From assembly GCF_001766675.1 (NCBI RefSeq), contig NZ_MJLT01000023.1, positions 248,001-312,000 on the forward strand: 64,000 nucleotides of DNA, written 5' to 3'. Under the pieces are notes generated by a model. The model was given only the letters and a program-made list of their open reading frames with translations. It did not search any database and was not told the origin of the DNA. Both the position numbers and the translations under genes were made by a program. This DNA is from Arthrobacter sp. SW1. GTDB taxonomy: Bacteria; Actinomycetota; Actinomycetes; Actinomycetales; Micrococcaceae. Of this stretch, positions 49,446 to 58,309 are shown one piece after another. The number at the start of each line of letters is the position of its first letter. The first letter of the stretch is position 1.

Positions 49446-51404
49446 ATGAGCACTTCCGCCATTCCGGGCACCTCCGCCAATCCCGCAGCGACTCAAAGCA
49501 GCGCCTATGCACCCGTCACCGCAGACGAGGTCAGCGCCGTCACGGCCGCCCTCAACAACGCCGGGCTCTTCGACGAACACGCCCGCATCGCCTACCTGGG
49601 CCTGATGGACCCGCCGCGCGGCCACAACGCGGAAGCCGGCACCGCCCGTCGCCGCTTCCGGGTCTTCCTGCACGACGTCGCCACCGGCGCCGCCCGGGAC
49701 GTCGTCGTCGCCGCTAGCGGGGACATCCTCCGGAACACCGGACTGGACACCGCCGCCACCGGCGGCCTGCCCGTCATCGGCGAGGAATTCGAATTGGTGG
49801 AGGCCGTCCTGGCCCAGGACGAACGCTGGCTGAAGGCGCTCGCGGACCGGAACCTCGACCTCGCCAAGGTCCGGGTGGCTCCCCTGTCCGCCGGCGTTTT
49901 CGAGTATCCCGAGGAGAAGGGCCGGCGCATCCTGCGCGGGCTGGCCTTCGTGCAGGAATTCCCGGAGGACAACGCCTGGGCGCACCCCGTGGACGGCCTG
50001 GTGGCCTACGTTGACGTGGTCAACAAGGAAGTCACCCAGGTGCTGGACTTCGGTGCGATGCCGATCCCCGCCGAACACGGCAACTACACGGATCCCGAAT
50101 TGACCGGGCCGCTGCGCACCACCCAGAAACCGCTGCACATCACCCAGCCGGAGGGCCCCAGCTTCAGCATCGAGGGCGGGAACCACCTCGAATGGGAAAA
50201 GTGGAGCCTGGACATCGGTTTCGACATCCGCGAAGGCGTGGTGCTGCACAACGTCGCGTTCGACGACGGCGGCCGCCGCCGCAGCATCCTCAAGCGTGCG
50301 TCCATCGCCGAAATGGTGGTCCCTTACGGCGACCCCTCCCCCGTGCGTTCCTGGCAGAACTACTTCGACACCGGCGAATACCTGGTGGGCCAGTACGCCA
50401 ACTCCCTGGAACTGGGCTGCGACTGCCTCGGCGAAATCACCTACCTGAGCCCGGTGGTCAGCGATTCCTTCGGCAAGCCGCGCGAGATTCGCAACGCCGT
50501 GTGCATCCACGAAGAAGACTGGAGCATCCTCTCCAAGCACAGCGACCTGTGGAGCGGAGTCAACTACACGCGCCGCAACCGCCGCCTGGTGGTCAGCTTC
50601 TTCACCACTGTGGGCAACTACGACTACGGCTTCTACTGGTACCTCTACCTGGACGGCACCATCGAATTCGAAGCCAAGGCCACCGGCGTGGTGTTCACCA
50701 GCGCCTTCCCCGACGGCGGCTCGGACAATATCTCCCAACTGGCGCCCGGCCTGGGCGCGCCTTTCCACCAGCACCTGTTCAGCGCCCGCCTGGACTTCGC
50801 GCTGGACGGTTTCACCAACCGGGTGGAGGAAGAGGACGTGGTCCGCCAGGCCATGGGCGAAGGGAACCCGCGCGGCAACGCGTTCTCCCGCAAGCGCACC
50901 GTGCTCACTCGCGAATCCGAGGCTGTCCGGGAAGGCGACGCCCGCAACGGCCGCAGCTGGGTGATTTCCAATCCGGAATCCCGCAACCGCCTCGGCGAGC
51001 CCGTGGCCTACAAGCTGCACTCCGAAAACCAGCCCACCCTGCTGGCAGACCCCGCCTCCTCGATCGCGCGCCGCGCCACCTTCGCCACCAAGGACCTGTG
51101 GGTGACCCGCTACGCCGAGGACGAGCTCTACCCCACCGGCGACTTCGTCAACCAGCACCCCGGCGGTGCCGGCCTGCCCGCCTACATCGCCCAGGACCGG
51201 GACATCGACGGCCAGGACATCGTGGTGTGGCACACCTTCGGCCTCACCCACTTCCCGCGCCCGGAGGACTGGCCCATCATGCCCGTGGACACCGTGGGCT
51301 TCAAACTGCGGCCGGAAGGCTTCTTCGACCGCAGCCCCGTGCTGGACGTCCCGGCCTCCGCCAAACCCGCCGCCGCCGCCGGCCACTGCCACAGCGGCAG
51401 CTAA
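49446..51404 (+). CDS. Copper amine oxidase (primary amine oxidase)
   Basis: 652 residues. The topaquinone precursor is Tyr392 in [13 protein letters not shown]. The copper-binding histidines are in [14 protein letters not shown] (HxH) and [17 protein letters not shown]. The catalytic base Asp is expected in [12 protein letters not shown] or near [11 protein letters not shown]. It belongs to the same family as the Arthrobacter globiformis phenylethylamine and histamine oxidases, cytosolic enzymes that turn RCH2NH2, O2 and H2O into an aldehyde, NH3 and H2O2. An aldehyde dehydrogenase gene follows, after a membrane protein, to finish the pathway. No signal peptide is seen. Confidence 0.95.
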   Translation: MSTSAIPGTSANPAATQSSAYAPVTADEVSAVTAALNNAGLFDEHARIAYLGLMDPPRGHNAEAGTARRRFRVFLHDVATGAARDVVVAASGDILRNTGLDTAATGGLPVIGEEFELVEAVLAQDERWLKALADRNLDLAKVRVAPLSAGVFEYPEEKGRRILRGLAFVQEFPEDNAWAHPVDGLVAYVDVVNKEVTQVLDFGAMPIPAEHGNYTDPELTGPLRTTQKPLHITQPEGPSFSIEGGNHLEWEKWSLDIGFDIREGVVLHNVAFDDGGRRRSILKRASIAEMVVPYGDPSPVRSWQNYFDTGEYLVGQYANSLELGCDCLGEITYLSPVVSDSFGKPREIRNAVCIHEEDWSILSKHSDLWSGVNYTRRNRRLVVSFFTTVGNYDYGFYWYLYLDGTIEFEAKATGVVFTSAFPDGGSDNISQLAPGLGAPFHQHLFSARLDFALDGFTNRVEEEDVVRQAMGEGNPRGNAFSRKRTVLTRESEAVREGDARNGRSWVISNPESRNRLGEPVAYKLHSENQPTLLADPASSIARRATFATKDLWVTRYAEDELYPTGDFVNQHPGGAGLPAYIAQDRDIDGQDIVVWHTFGLTHFPRPEDWPIMPVDTVGFKLRPEGFFDRSPVLDVPASAKPAAAAGHCHSGS

Positions 51405-51423
51405 ACCTGAACGGTCCAAGCCG

Positions 51424-51939
51424 ATGCAGGCCTTCCTTACCGCCGTCATGCTGGCCTGCTGCGGCATCGGCATGCTGTGCCCGCTGCTGGAAAGGAAGCC
51501 CGGCCAATGGGTACCCATGGCCGTCATGCTCGCCGCCATGGCGGACACCACGCTCGGCCCGGGGATCCTGCCGGGCGTGGTGTGGGGCCTCCTCCTGCTG
51601 CTGGCGGTGCCCCTCCCACTGCTGTCCTCGCGCAGGGAGCGGCGCAGCGGCATGGAGCTCCACCGGGCATTCTCGGTGCTGGGAATGTTCGCGCTCCTCG
51701 TCACCGGCCTCCACGCGGCGGGGCTGGACACGGCACAGCCAAGCCATGCTCACCCCGCTGCCGGCGGCTTCGCACCGCTCCTCGCCTCGGCGCTCGCCAT
51801 CGCCGTCGCCGGCTATTCGCTGGCGATCGCCGCACGAATGCTCCGGCACGGCAAAGCTGCCGGCCGCGCTCTGCACCCGCTCGAGGCGCTGTCCTCGGCC
51901 GGGGCGCTCGGCGCCATGTTGTTCATGGCCGCCGCCTGA
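51424..51939 (+). CDS. Uncharacterised membrane protein, possibly DUF5134-like
   Basis: 171 residues with five hydrophobic helices (AFLTAVMLACCGIGMLCPLL; WVPMAVMLAAMADTTL; VVWGLLLLLAVPLPLL; AFSVLGMFALLVTGLHAAG; ALAIAVAGYSLAIAARML). His residues lie in the loop LDTAQPSHAHPAAGG. The layout resembles the actinobacterial DUF5134 group, but I am not sure. It starts at ATG 51424, 19 nt after the oxidase stop, so it is probably in the oxidase operon. Confidence 0.7.
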   Translation: MQAFLTAVMLACCGIGMLCPLLERKPGQWVPMAVMLAAMADTTLGPGILPGVVWGLLLLLAVPLPLLSSRRERRSGMELHRAFSVLGMFALLVTGLHAAGLDTAQPSHAHPAAGGFAPLLASALAIAVAGYSLAIAARMLRHGKAAGRALHPLEALSSAGALGAMLFMAAA

Positions 51940-52076
51940 ACTTGTTCGCCCCGCATCAAGTGCCCTTCCCGGATCGACAAGCCCGCCCCGGCCGGGGCAG
52001 GCAGACTCGACGCAACGCTTCACAGCCGTCCATACCAACCATCCAGCGCAGCACCTACTCGAAGTGGAGTAAACCC

Positions 52077-53486
52077 TTGGAAAGCTACGACGCCCTCCTG
52101 GCTTCAATCACCCCGGACACCGGCGAAACCCGGACCATCCTCGATCCCGCCACCGGAACCGCCGTCGGCGAAGCCCCCGTGCACTCCGTCGAGGACCTGG
52201 AAAACGCCATCGCCGCCGCTGCGGCTGCCCAGCCGGCCTGGGCCGCCCTCGGCCACGAGGCCCGCAGCGCCGCGCTGCTCAAGGCCGCCGACGCCGTCGA
52301 GCGCTCCGCGGAGGAGCTCGCCCGCCTGCTCTCCCGCGAGCAGGGCAAGCCGCTGAACGGCCCCAACGCCCGTTTCGAAGTCGGTGCGTGTGCCGCCTGG
52401 CTGCGCGCGGCAGCCGGCACGCCGCTGGAGGCCGAAACCGTGGTGGATGACGGCGAAACCCGCGCCGAACTGCACTACCGGCCCATCGGCGTCGTCGGCG
52501 CAATCGGACCGTGGAACTGGCCCATGATGATCACCGTGTGGCAAGTAGCTCCTGCGCTGCGGATGGGCAACGCCGTGGTGGTCAAGCCCTCCGAGTACAC
52601 CCCGCTGAGCGTGCTGGCACTGGTCAAGGTGCTCAACGAAGAGCTCCCGGAAGGACTGGTCCAGGTGGTGTCCGGCGGCCGCGAGGTGGGCGCCCGGCTC
52701 GCCGAACACCCCGCCGTCGGCAAGGTCATGTTCACCGGCTCCACCGCCACCGGCAAGGCGATCATCAAGTCCTCCGCGGACACGGTCAAGCGCCTCACCC
52801 TGGAGCTCGGCGGCAACGACGCCGGCATCGTCCTTCCCGACGCCGACCCCAAGGCGATCGCCGAGGGCCTGTTCTGGGGCGCGTTCATCAACACAGGCCA
52901 GACCTGCGCCGCCCTCAAGCGCCTGTACGTGCACGACTCGATTTACGATGCCGTCTGCGAGGAGCTCACCGCCGTGGCGAAAGCCATGCCGATGGGCGTC
53001 GGGCTCGAGGAAGGGAACGTCCTGGGCCCGCTGCAGAACAAGCAGCAGTTCGACATCGTTGCGCGCCTGGTGGACGCCGCCCGCGACTCCGGCGCCCGGG
53101 TGCTGCTGGGCGGCGAGCCGGACGCGGACCAGGCCGGCTACTTCTACCCCACCACCCTGGTGGCCGATATCGACAACGACAATCCGCTGGTCGCCGAAGA
53201 GCAGTTCGGCCCGGCCCTGCCGATCATCCGGTACAGCTCGGTGGACGAGGCGGTCGCCAAGGCGAATGCGCTCGACGTCGGACTGGGCGCCTCGGTCTGG
53301 TCCGCGGACCCTGCCGCGGCCCGCGAAGTCGCCGCGCGCATCCAGGCCGGCACCGTCTGGATCAACAAGCACGGCGCAGTTGACCCACGCGTCCCCTTCG
53401 GCGGGGCGAAGCAGTCCGGCTACGGACTTGAGTTCGGCGTCGAAGGCCTCAAGGCGCTCGGCGTGCCGCAGGTCATCAACGGCTGA
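52077..53486 (+). CDS. Aldehyde dehydrogenase (NAD(P)+ dependent)
   Basis: 469 residues. Catalytic Cys277 lies in FINTGQTCAALKR and the general-base Glu in LTLELGGNDAGIV near 243. The cofactor site is GPWNWPMMITVWQVAPALRMGNAVVVKPSEYTP and FTGSTATGKAI. It oxidises aldehydes to acids and, by position, probably those made by the amine oxidase. The start is TTG 52077, with GGAG 7 nt upstream; upstream frame extension is excluded because it would overlap the previous gene in another frame. A strong terminator follows. Confidence 0.93.
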   Translation: MESYDALLASITPDTGETRTILDPATGTAVGEAPVHSVEDLENAIAAAAAAQPAWAALGHEARSAALLKAADAVERSAEELARLLSREQGKPLNGPNARFEVGACAAWLRAAAGTPLEAETVVDDGETRAELHYRPIGVVGAIGPWNWPMMITVWQVAPALRMGNAVVVKPSEYTPLSVLALVKVLNEELPEGLVQVVSGGREVGARLAEHPAVGKVMFTGSTATGKAIIKSSADTVKRLTLELGGNDAGIVLPDADPKAIAEGLFWGAFINTGQTCAALKRLYVHDSIYDAVCEELTAVAKAMPMGVGLEEGNVLGPLQNKQQFDIVARLVDAARDSGARVLLGGEPDADQAGYFYPTTLVADIDNDNPLVAEEQFGPALPIIRYSSVDEAVAKANALDVGLGASVWSADPAAAREVAARIQAGTVWINKHGAVDPRVPFGGAKQSGYGLEFGVEGLKALGVPQVING

Positions 53487-53512
53487 CTCCGCGCTCTCTG
53501 CGGCTAAAGCAC

Positions 53513-53556
53513 GACGGCGTCCGGCTCCTTTCGAACGGAAGGAGCCGGACGCCGTC
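53513..53556. terminator. Bidirectional terminator between aldehyde dehydrogenase and hsp20
   Basis: An 18-bp perfect stem, gacggcgtccggctcctt (53513-53530) with its complement at 53539-53556, around an 8-nt loop. It ends the + strand amine oxidase operon and can also end the convergent hsp20. There is no long U-tract. Confidence 0.75.
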
Positions 53557-53594
53557 GGCGGCTGTGTTCCGGCCGGCGATCTGCTTCAGGCCGC

Positions 53595-54029
53595 TCAGCC
53601 GCGGCGGATCGGGATGGTCCGCTTCGAGCCTTCCTCGCCGCGTTCGGGCAGCGGGGCCCGGATCTCCAGCACACCGTCCTTGTACGTGGCGCAGATGTCC
53701 TCTTCGTTGACTCCCTTCGGCAGCGGAATGCTGCGGAACATCGAACCGTAGCGGAATTCGGAGCGATAGCTGTCGTCCTCCTTCTTCTCGCTGCTTTCCC
53801 TGCGTTCGGCCTTGATCTGCAAGGTGCCGTCGGTGACGGCAATCTCGACGTCCTTGTCCGGGTCGACGCCCGGCAACTCCGCACGCACGGTCAGCACGTT
53901 GTCCTTGATCTCTTCTTCGACCCGCATCATGGAGCGCTCGGGTTCGCCTTCGAAGAGCCTGCGGAAGGGCTCCATCAGCTCCATGGCGTTGCGGCGGTCG
54001 AACGGCGGCCACCGCAGAAACTCATTCAT
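53595..54029 (-). CDS. Hsp20/alpha-crystallin small heat shock protein
   Basis: 144 residues. The alpha-crystallin domain spans about 35-125 ([78 protein letters not shown]) and the C-terminal IPIRR supplies the I-x-I oligomer motif, which the copy at 28 kb lacks. The N-terminal arm MNEFLRWPPFDRRNAMELM is typical of Hsp18-type actinobacterial proteins. ATG 54029 has AGGAGG 5 nt upstream, so the longer frame from 54086 is not used. It is a holdase. Confidence 0.92.
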   Translation of the reverse strand: MNEFLRWPPFDRRNAMELMEPFRRLFEGEPERSMMRVEEEIKDNVLTVRAELPGVDPDKDVEIAVTDGTLQIKAERRESSEKKEDDSYRSEFRYGSMFRSIPLPKGVNEEDICATYKDGVLEIRAPLPERGEEGSKRTIPIRRG

Positions 54030-54056
54030 GGTTCCTCCTGTGTGGATGTGGCTGTT

Positions 54057-54073
54057 GCCCCGCCCGGCGGGGC
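54057..54073. repeat. GC-rich hairpin in the hsp20 leader
   Basis: GCCCCGCC (54057-54064) and GGCGGGGC (54066-54073) are a perfect inverted repeat around one base, 28-44 nt upstream of the hsp20 ATG on the - strand. The stem would not cover the ribosome site, so an RNA-thermometer role is not supported. Confidence 0.4.
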
Positions 54074-54240
54074 GCGGATCCGGCACTCTCCATAGGCACC
54101 ACCTACTTCCTTTTCCACTTAACCCGCGTCAGCGGCCGGACGGTAGGGGCCCCGGCAGATTGCTTCCCCGGCGACCCGGTTCCCGCTAGCGTGGGCGGTG
54201 CTGACGTGCACGCGACGAGCCACCACTACCGGAGGAAATC

Positions 54241-54837
54241 ATGAACACTGTCACCTGCGACCTCACCGTTTCCCTGGACGGCTATGTGGCCGGCCCGAAC
54301 CAGACCCCGGAAGAGCCCCTCGGGGAGGGCGGCGAAGAACTGCACCGCTGGATGTTCGAAGAACCGGAGGCCAACGCGGAGGCAGTCAAGGGAATCCTTG
54401 AATCGGGCGCCTACATCATGGGACGCAACATGTTCGCCGGGCCGGGCGCCGGACCTTGGGCCCCGGACTGGCGCGGCTGGTGGGGTGAAGAACCGCCGTA
54501 CCACGCACCGGTCTTCGTGTTGACCCACCACCCGCGCCCGCCCTTGAAGATGGAGGGCGGAACCACTTTCCATTTCGTGGCGGACGGGATCGAGTCTGCG
54601 CTGGCGCAGGCGCGGAACGCCGCCGGTGACCGCAACATCGCGGTCGCGGGCGGCGCGGAGACGGCCGCGCAGTTCCTGTCAGCCGGGATCATCGACGAAC
54701 TGCGGCTCCACATTGCCCCGATCATCCTGGGCGGAGGCGCCCGGCTGCTCGACGGCGTCGGGAAGCTGAAACTGGAGCCGACGGAAACGCGCGGGACGGG
54801 TCTGGTGACCCACATCCGTTACCGGGTGACGCGTTAG
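54241..54837 (+). CDS. DHFR-like (RibD C-terminal type) reductase
   Basis: 198 residues: TCDLTVSLDGYVAGPNQTPEEPLG, YIMGRNMFAGPGAG, NIAVAGGAETAAQFLSAGIIDELRLHIAPIILGGGARLL. The NADPH-binding GG loop and the dinucleotide site of the DHFR superfamily are intact, while the folate-binding residues are not obvious. GGAGGAAATC precedes the ATG. It converges with a second member of the family at 54834-55448; the two stop codons overlap (shared ttag). Confidence 0.85.
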   Translation: MNTVTCDLTVSLDGYVAGPNQTPEEPLGEGGEELHRWMFEEPEANAEAVKGILESGAYIMGRNMFAGPGAGPWAPDWRGWWGEEPPYHAPVFVLTHHPRPPLKMEGGTTFHFVADGIESALAQARNAAGDRNIAVAGGAETAAQFLSAGIIDELRLHIAPIILGGGARLLDGVGKLKLEPTETRGTGLVTHIRYRVTR

Positions 54838-55448
54838 CTCCTGAGCACGGTGGGCACGTACTCGAGGAGTTGCAGGCGGCCGTCGAAGGTGCGGCTGTCC
54901 ACCATCTCGAGGAGGACATCGGGGTATCCGTCATAGATCCGCTCCCGCCCGGTGATCCCCGTGATCACCGGGAAGACAACCAGGCGGAACCTGTCCACCA
55001 GGCCGGCGGTCAGCAATGAACGGGACAGGCTGATACTGCCCAGCGTGCTGAGGGGTCCGACGCCGTTGCGCTTCATTTCGCGCACGGTTTCCACGGCGTC
55101 CGCCCGGACGAGTTTCGAGTTCGGCCAGCTCAGCGGCGCTTCGAGGGAGGCGGAGAAAACCACCTTCGGCACCGCCGCCAATCCGCGGAGCGCGGCGCCT
55201 TCGGTGTCCGAGAAACCGGAGTCTTCGGCGGCCGCCTGCTCGGACATTCCGGACATCACGCGGTATGTGTTGGCGCCCATGAGGAAGGTGTAGCCCTTCT
55301 TTTCCTCCTCGCCGAGCCAGGCCAGGTATTCCGGGGCTTCCATGCCCCACCAGCCGGGCCAGCCTTCGGCCGAGGCGTAGCCGTCCAGCGAGATGATCAG
55401 ATCCACCATCAGGGCGGACCCTTTGCCGTTCATGGCTGCCTGGTTCAT
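54834..55448 (-). CDS. DHFR-like (RibD C-terminal type) reductase
   Basis: 204 residues: VDLIISLDGYASAEGWPGWWGMEAPEYLAWL, YTFLMGANTYRVMSG, PLSTLGSISLSRSLLTAGLVDRFRLVVFPVITGITGRERI. The Trp-rich region after the first strand is unlike the other two copies in the window, so the three are not recent duplicates. GGGAGG lies 5 nt before the ATG at 55448, which overlaps the stop of the upstream hydrolase gene by 4 nt. Confidence 0.83.
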   Translation of the reverse strand: MNQAAMNGKGSALMVDLIISLDGYASAEGWPGWWGMEAPEYLAWLGEEEKKGYTFLMGANTYRVMSGMSEQAAAEDSGFSDTEGAALRGLAAVPKVVFSASLEAPLSWPNSKLVRADAVETVREMKRNGVGPLSTLGSISLSRSLLTAGLVDRFRLVVFPVITGITGRERIYDGYPDVLLEMVDSRTFDGRLQLLEYVPTVLRS

Positions 55449-56350
55449 GGCTGCCTCCCCGCTTGCGGCTGGGACTCAAGAACGGACCGCAGGGTAGCGC
55501 CGAACTCGGCCGGCTTGCCGGCGTAGGGATTCTCCGGCCCGCCACCAGCAAAGCCGCCGTGGTGGCTGGGGAAGACAACGGGCGGCGTGCCGAGCCGCTC
55601 GGCGACCGCTTGCGCGGTCCGCGCCGTGATGGTGTTTCCGGTTTCTTCGCCGATGCCCAGGACCACCCGGGCCGGAGAGGCCTTGACGGCGTCAAGGTCG
55701 TACTCGTAGCGGGTGACGGTCAGGCTGCGCTCCGACAGCAAGGGATCGTTGCGGTTGCCGTCGTCCTGGACCGGCATCCCGAACATCGCGGGGTCCGCCG
55801 GCGGCTGCGCGAAGTACTCGCTGGTGAACTCGCCGGGCCACATGGTCAAGGCGATGAACTGTGCCATGCCGTGGCCGAAGCCGGCTTCCTGGTAGCTCTG
55901 GCGTACCTTCGCGAAGGCCCGGTCCGCCTCCTGTGCGTCACCGGGAAGCACCCAGGTGGAGGGCGGCTCGTGCGCCACCAGGATGTTCACGTCGTCCGGG
56001 TAGCGCGCCACCCACGCCAGGCCGGCTACGGCTCCGCCGCTGCTGCCGAAGACGTCCACCTTGCCCGCACCCAGGTGTTCCACCAGGGCGTGGAGATCAT
56101 CCGCCTGGTCCTCGGGCCGCTGGTCATTGCGCCCATCGCGGCGGACACTGCTTCGGCCGAGGCCACGCGGGTCATAGGTCACCACGGTCCGCTCCGGGAA
56201 CTGCGCCGCCAGGTCCGCGAACCCTTCCGCCGTCATTGGTTGGCCGATCATCACCAGGACCGGCCGGCCGCCGTCGCCCGGCTGCGGCCCGTGGACGTCA
56301 TAGACCAGGTCGACGTCGGCGAGCTCCAGGGTGTGCGTTGCGGGGGTCAT
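55445..56350 (-). CDS. Alpha/beta hydrolase
   Basis: 301 residues: VLVMIGQPMTAEGFADLAAQF (oxyanion region), TYDPRGLGRSSVR, DVFGSSGGAVAGLAWVARYP with the nucleophile Ser in GSSGG near residue 102, and a catalytic His in PSHHGGFAGG near 265. Likely an esterase or epoxide-hydrolase-like enzyme; the substrate is unknown. AAGGAGG lies 5 nt before the ATG. It is coupled to the DHFR-like gene downstream. Confidence 0.85.
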   Translation of the reverse strand: MTPATHTLELADVDLVYDVHGPQPGDGGRPVLVMIGQPMTAEGFADLAAQFPERTVVTYDPRGLGRSSVRRDGRNDQRPEDQADDLHALVEHLGAGKVDVFGSSGGAVAGLAWVARYPDDVNILVAHEPPSTWVLPGDAQEADRAFAKVRQSYQEAGFGHGMAQFIALTMWPGEFTSEYFAQPPADPAMFGMPVQDDGNRNDPLLSERSLTVTRYEYDLDAVKASPARVVLGIGEETGNTITARTAQAVAERLGTPPVVFPSHHGGFAGGGPENPYAGKPAEFGATLRSVLESQPQAGRQP

Positions 56351-56396
56351 GTGAGCCTCCTTGCGGGCTGTCCATCAGGGTTGGTTTCGCTTCCGT

Positions 56397-57914
56397 TCAC
56401 GCTTCCCCGGCTCCTACTTCGCCCGGGGGCTCCTTGGCTGCGGCCTCGGCATAGGACGCCGACACCCGGCGGTACACCGGAGTCAGGAAAGCCAGCAGGG
56501 CGGTGACGATCATGATGCTGCCGGCCACCAGGAACACCAGTGCGATGCCGCGGGATACCCCTTCGCCAAGCAGCGGCTCCAGCGCGGCCGCGCCCTCGCC
56601 GGAACGCGCCCACGGGATGATCCAGAACTGGGCGATCGGGGCGATCAGGAAAGCCGTGACCGGCGCCGCCGCGGATTCGAAGGCCATCGCGAAGCCGAAC
56701 ACCCGGCCCTGACGGTTGAGCGGCACCACCTGCTGGATGACGGTCTGTTCGGCCGCTTCCACCACGGGTACCAGCACGAGGTAGAGCCAGATGCCCAGGA
56801 TGTACAGCCATGCCCATTCACGGACCGTGAACAGCGCGCCAAGGACGCCCATCACCACCACGGCGAGGAGCATGGACCGCAAGGGATTCCTGCCGAGGCC
56901 GAACTTGCCCACCAAGGCGCCACCCACGATGAAACCGGTGGAGCCCAGTGCGAAGACCAGGCCCCAGCCTTCCACCGGGAACATTTCCAGCCCATAGGGA
57001 TCCATCAGGGCCATGTACACGCCGCCGATGAAGTTGTTGAAGGTGGAAAACAGGATCAGCGCGAACAAGCCGGCGATTGCCAGGACAGCGGCGATCGAGC
57101 CGCGCAGGTCGAACGCGCCGTGGGCGTCCGTGGCTGCCACGCGCACTTCCTCGGGCATGCGCAGCGTCAGCAGGTGCGCGAAAGCGAGCGCCGTCAGGGC
57201 CACCGCCACGACGACGGTCCAGCCCATGCCCAGCAGGCCCACGGAGAGTCCGGAGAGCACCGAGGTGACGATGAACGCCAGCCCCTGCACCATGCCCACC
57301 ATCCCGTTCGCGTTGGCGCGGCGGTCAGGCTCGATGAGGATGGTGACGGTGGTGGACAGTGCCACGTTGCGCATGTTCTCCACGACGGCACCGATGAGGA
57401 TCACCAAAGTGAAGACCCAGAACCACGGCTGCCCCAGGTCCAGGAGCGCGGCCTTGGGAAGCAGCGCGAACATCACGCCGGACAGGATGAACATCACCAG
57501 GGTGAAGACCGCCGCGAAACGCATGACGGCAAGTTTCCGGTACCGGTCCACGAAGGTGCCGAAGCTGATGCTGGAGAGCGCGATCAGCAGCATGTAGGCG
57601 CCGCCCACCACGCCCGTGGCGATCACGTTCCGCGTCTCCAGGTACACCCAGAACGTCAGGGCGAACCAGAGATAGCTGGTGGTGATGTTGGCGAGTGCGG
57701 TGTTCACCAGGATCCCGGTGAACGTCCGGGAGCGTTCGGCGGGGCTGCGCAGGGAGGTGTCGACGGCGTCAGGATCCAGGAGCCCTGGAATTTCTTCTGT
57801 TCCGGCCTCCGCGGCAGGAGTCACCGCCGCGTCCGTGCGGACCTTGCTGTCCGGCACCGCGGCGCCGTGGGGAACTGCAGCGGCCCCGGGAGGGGCCGGT
57901 TCCTGCCCGGTCAT
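56397..57914 (-). CDS. MFS transporter (MFS_3-like)
   Basis: 505 residues with twelve helices and a soluble N-terminal extension of about 60 residues (Pro/Ala-rich). Loop 2-3 is SISFGTFVDRYRKLAVM. The second half carries VVPLNRQGRVFGFAMAFES, typical of the enterobactin-exporter (MFS_3) type. The substrate is unknown. The ATG at 57914 follows TACACT with a 7-nt gap, so the message is probably leaderless. The gene lies 46 nt upstream of the hydrolase. Confidence 0.87.
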   Translation of the reverse strand: MTGQEPAPPGAAAVPHGAAVPDSKVRTDAAVTPAAEAGTEEIPGLLDPDAVDTSLRSPAERSRTFTGILVNTALANITTSYLWFALTFWVYLETRNVIATGVVGGAYMLLIALSSISFGTFVDRYRKLAVMRFAAVFTLVMFILSGVMFALLPKAALLDLGQPWFWVFTLVILIGAVVENMRNVALSTTVTILIEPDRRANANGMVGMVQGLAFIVTSVLSGLSVGLLGMGWTVVVAVALTALAFAHLLTLRMPEEVRVAATDAHGAFDLRGSIAAVLAIAGLFALILFSTFNNFIGGVYMALMDPYGLEMFPVEGWGLVFALGSTGFIVGGALVGKFGLGRNPLRSMLLAVVVMGVLGALFTVREWAWLYILGIWLYLVLVPVVEAAEQTVIQQVVPLNRQGRVFGFAMAFESAAAPVTAFLIAPIAQFWIIPWARSGEGAAALEPLLGEGVSRGIALVFLVAGSIMIVTALLAFLTPVYRRVSASYAEAAAKEPPGEVGAGEA

Positions 57915-57921
57915 GCGTCCC

Positions 57922-57927
57922 AGTGTA
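57922..57927 (-). promoter_or_regulatory. -10 element of the MFS gene at 57914 (leaderless)
   Basis: TACACT on the - strand ends 7 nt before the ATG, with GGGACGC in between and no separate ribosome site. Confidence 0.5.
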
Positions 57928-58019
57928 CTGACGGGGTCCGGGCGTGGGTACCGTCGGGTGAAACTGCAGAGACTCAGTTCCGAAAGGGCGGCGGCCTGCG
58001 TAGGCCTGCCGGGCGGGCA

Positions 58020-58211
58020 TCAGCCCCTGAGGCGTGCTTTGGCTGCCCGTTCGACAAGGAGGGGAACAAAATCACGGATCCGGCCGTCGTCGAGCTTGCT
58101 GTGTTCCTCGGCGACCACCGACTCGATCTCGGCGCGCGGCTGGTCAGGAAATTTCCCGGCAAGGCGGTCAACAACGGCCAACAAAGCCAGGACTTCAGAC
58201 TCCATTGTCAT
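58020..58211 (-). CDS. Small helical protein, family unassigned
   Basis: 63 residues: MTMESEVLALLAVVDRLAGKFPDQPRAEIESVVAEEHSKLDDGRIRDFVPLLVERAAKARLRG. It reads as a three-helix bundle with a conserved-looking FVPLLVERAA end, as in a family of short actinobacterial proteins of unknown function. A GTG start at 58238 is also in frame. Neither has a strong ribosome site. It diverges from dinB. Confidence 0.6.
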   Translation of the reverse strand: MTMESEVLALLAVVDRLAGKFPDQPRAEIESVVAEEHSKLDDGRIRDFVPLLVERAAKARLRG

Positions 58212-58309
58212 TGGAAAAGGATGGTCCCCCGCGGTCACGGCGTCAATGGTTTCCTCCTTGCCTCCGGGGACCCGGTGCTTGCTCCCGCGGATTGGGGCAC
58301 ACTGTTCCT

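Noticed and set aside
51477-52076. In-frame N-terminal extension of the aldehyde dehydrogenase
   Set aside because: 200 extra codons of Arg/Gly-rich sequence over another gene; the family begins near 52077, where a GGAG site is placed.
54057-54073. RNA thermometer in the hsp20 leader
   Set aside because: The hairpin is 28 nt from the start codon and leaves the AGGAGG site free.
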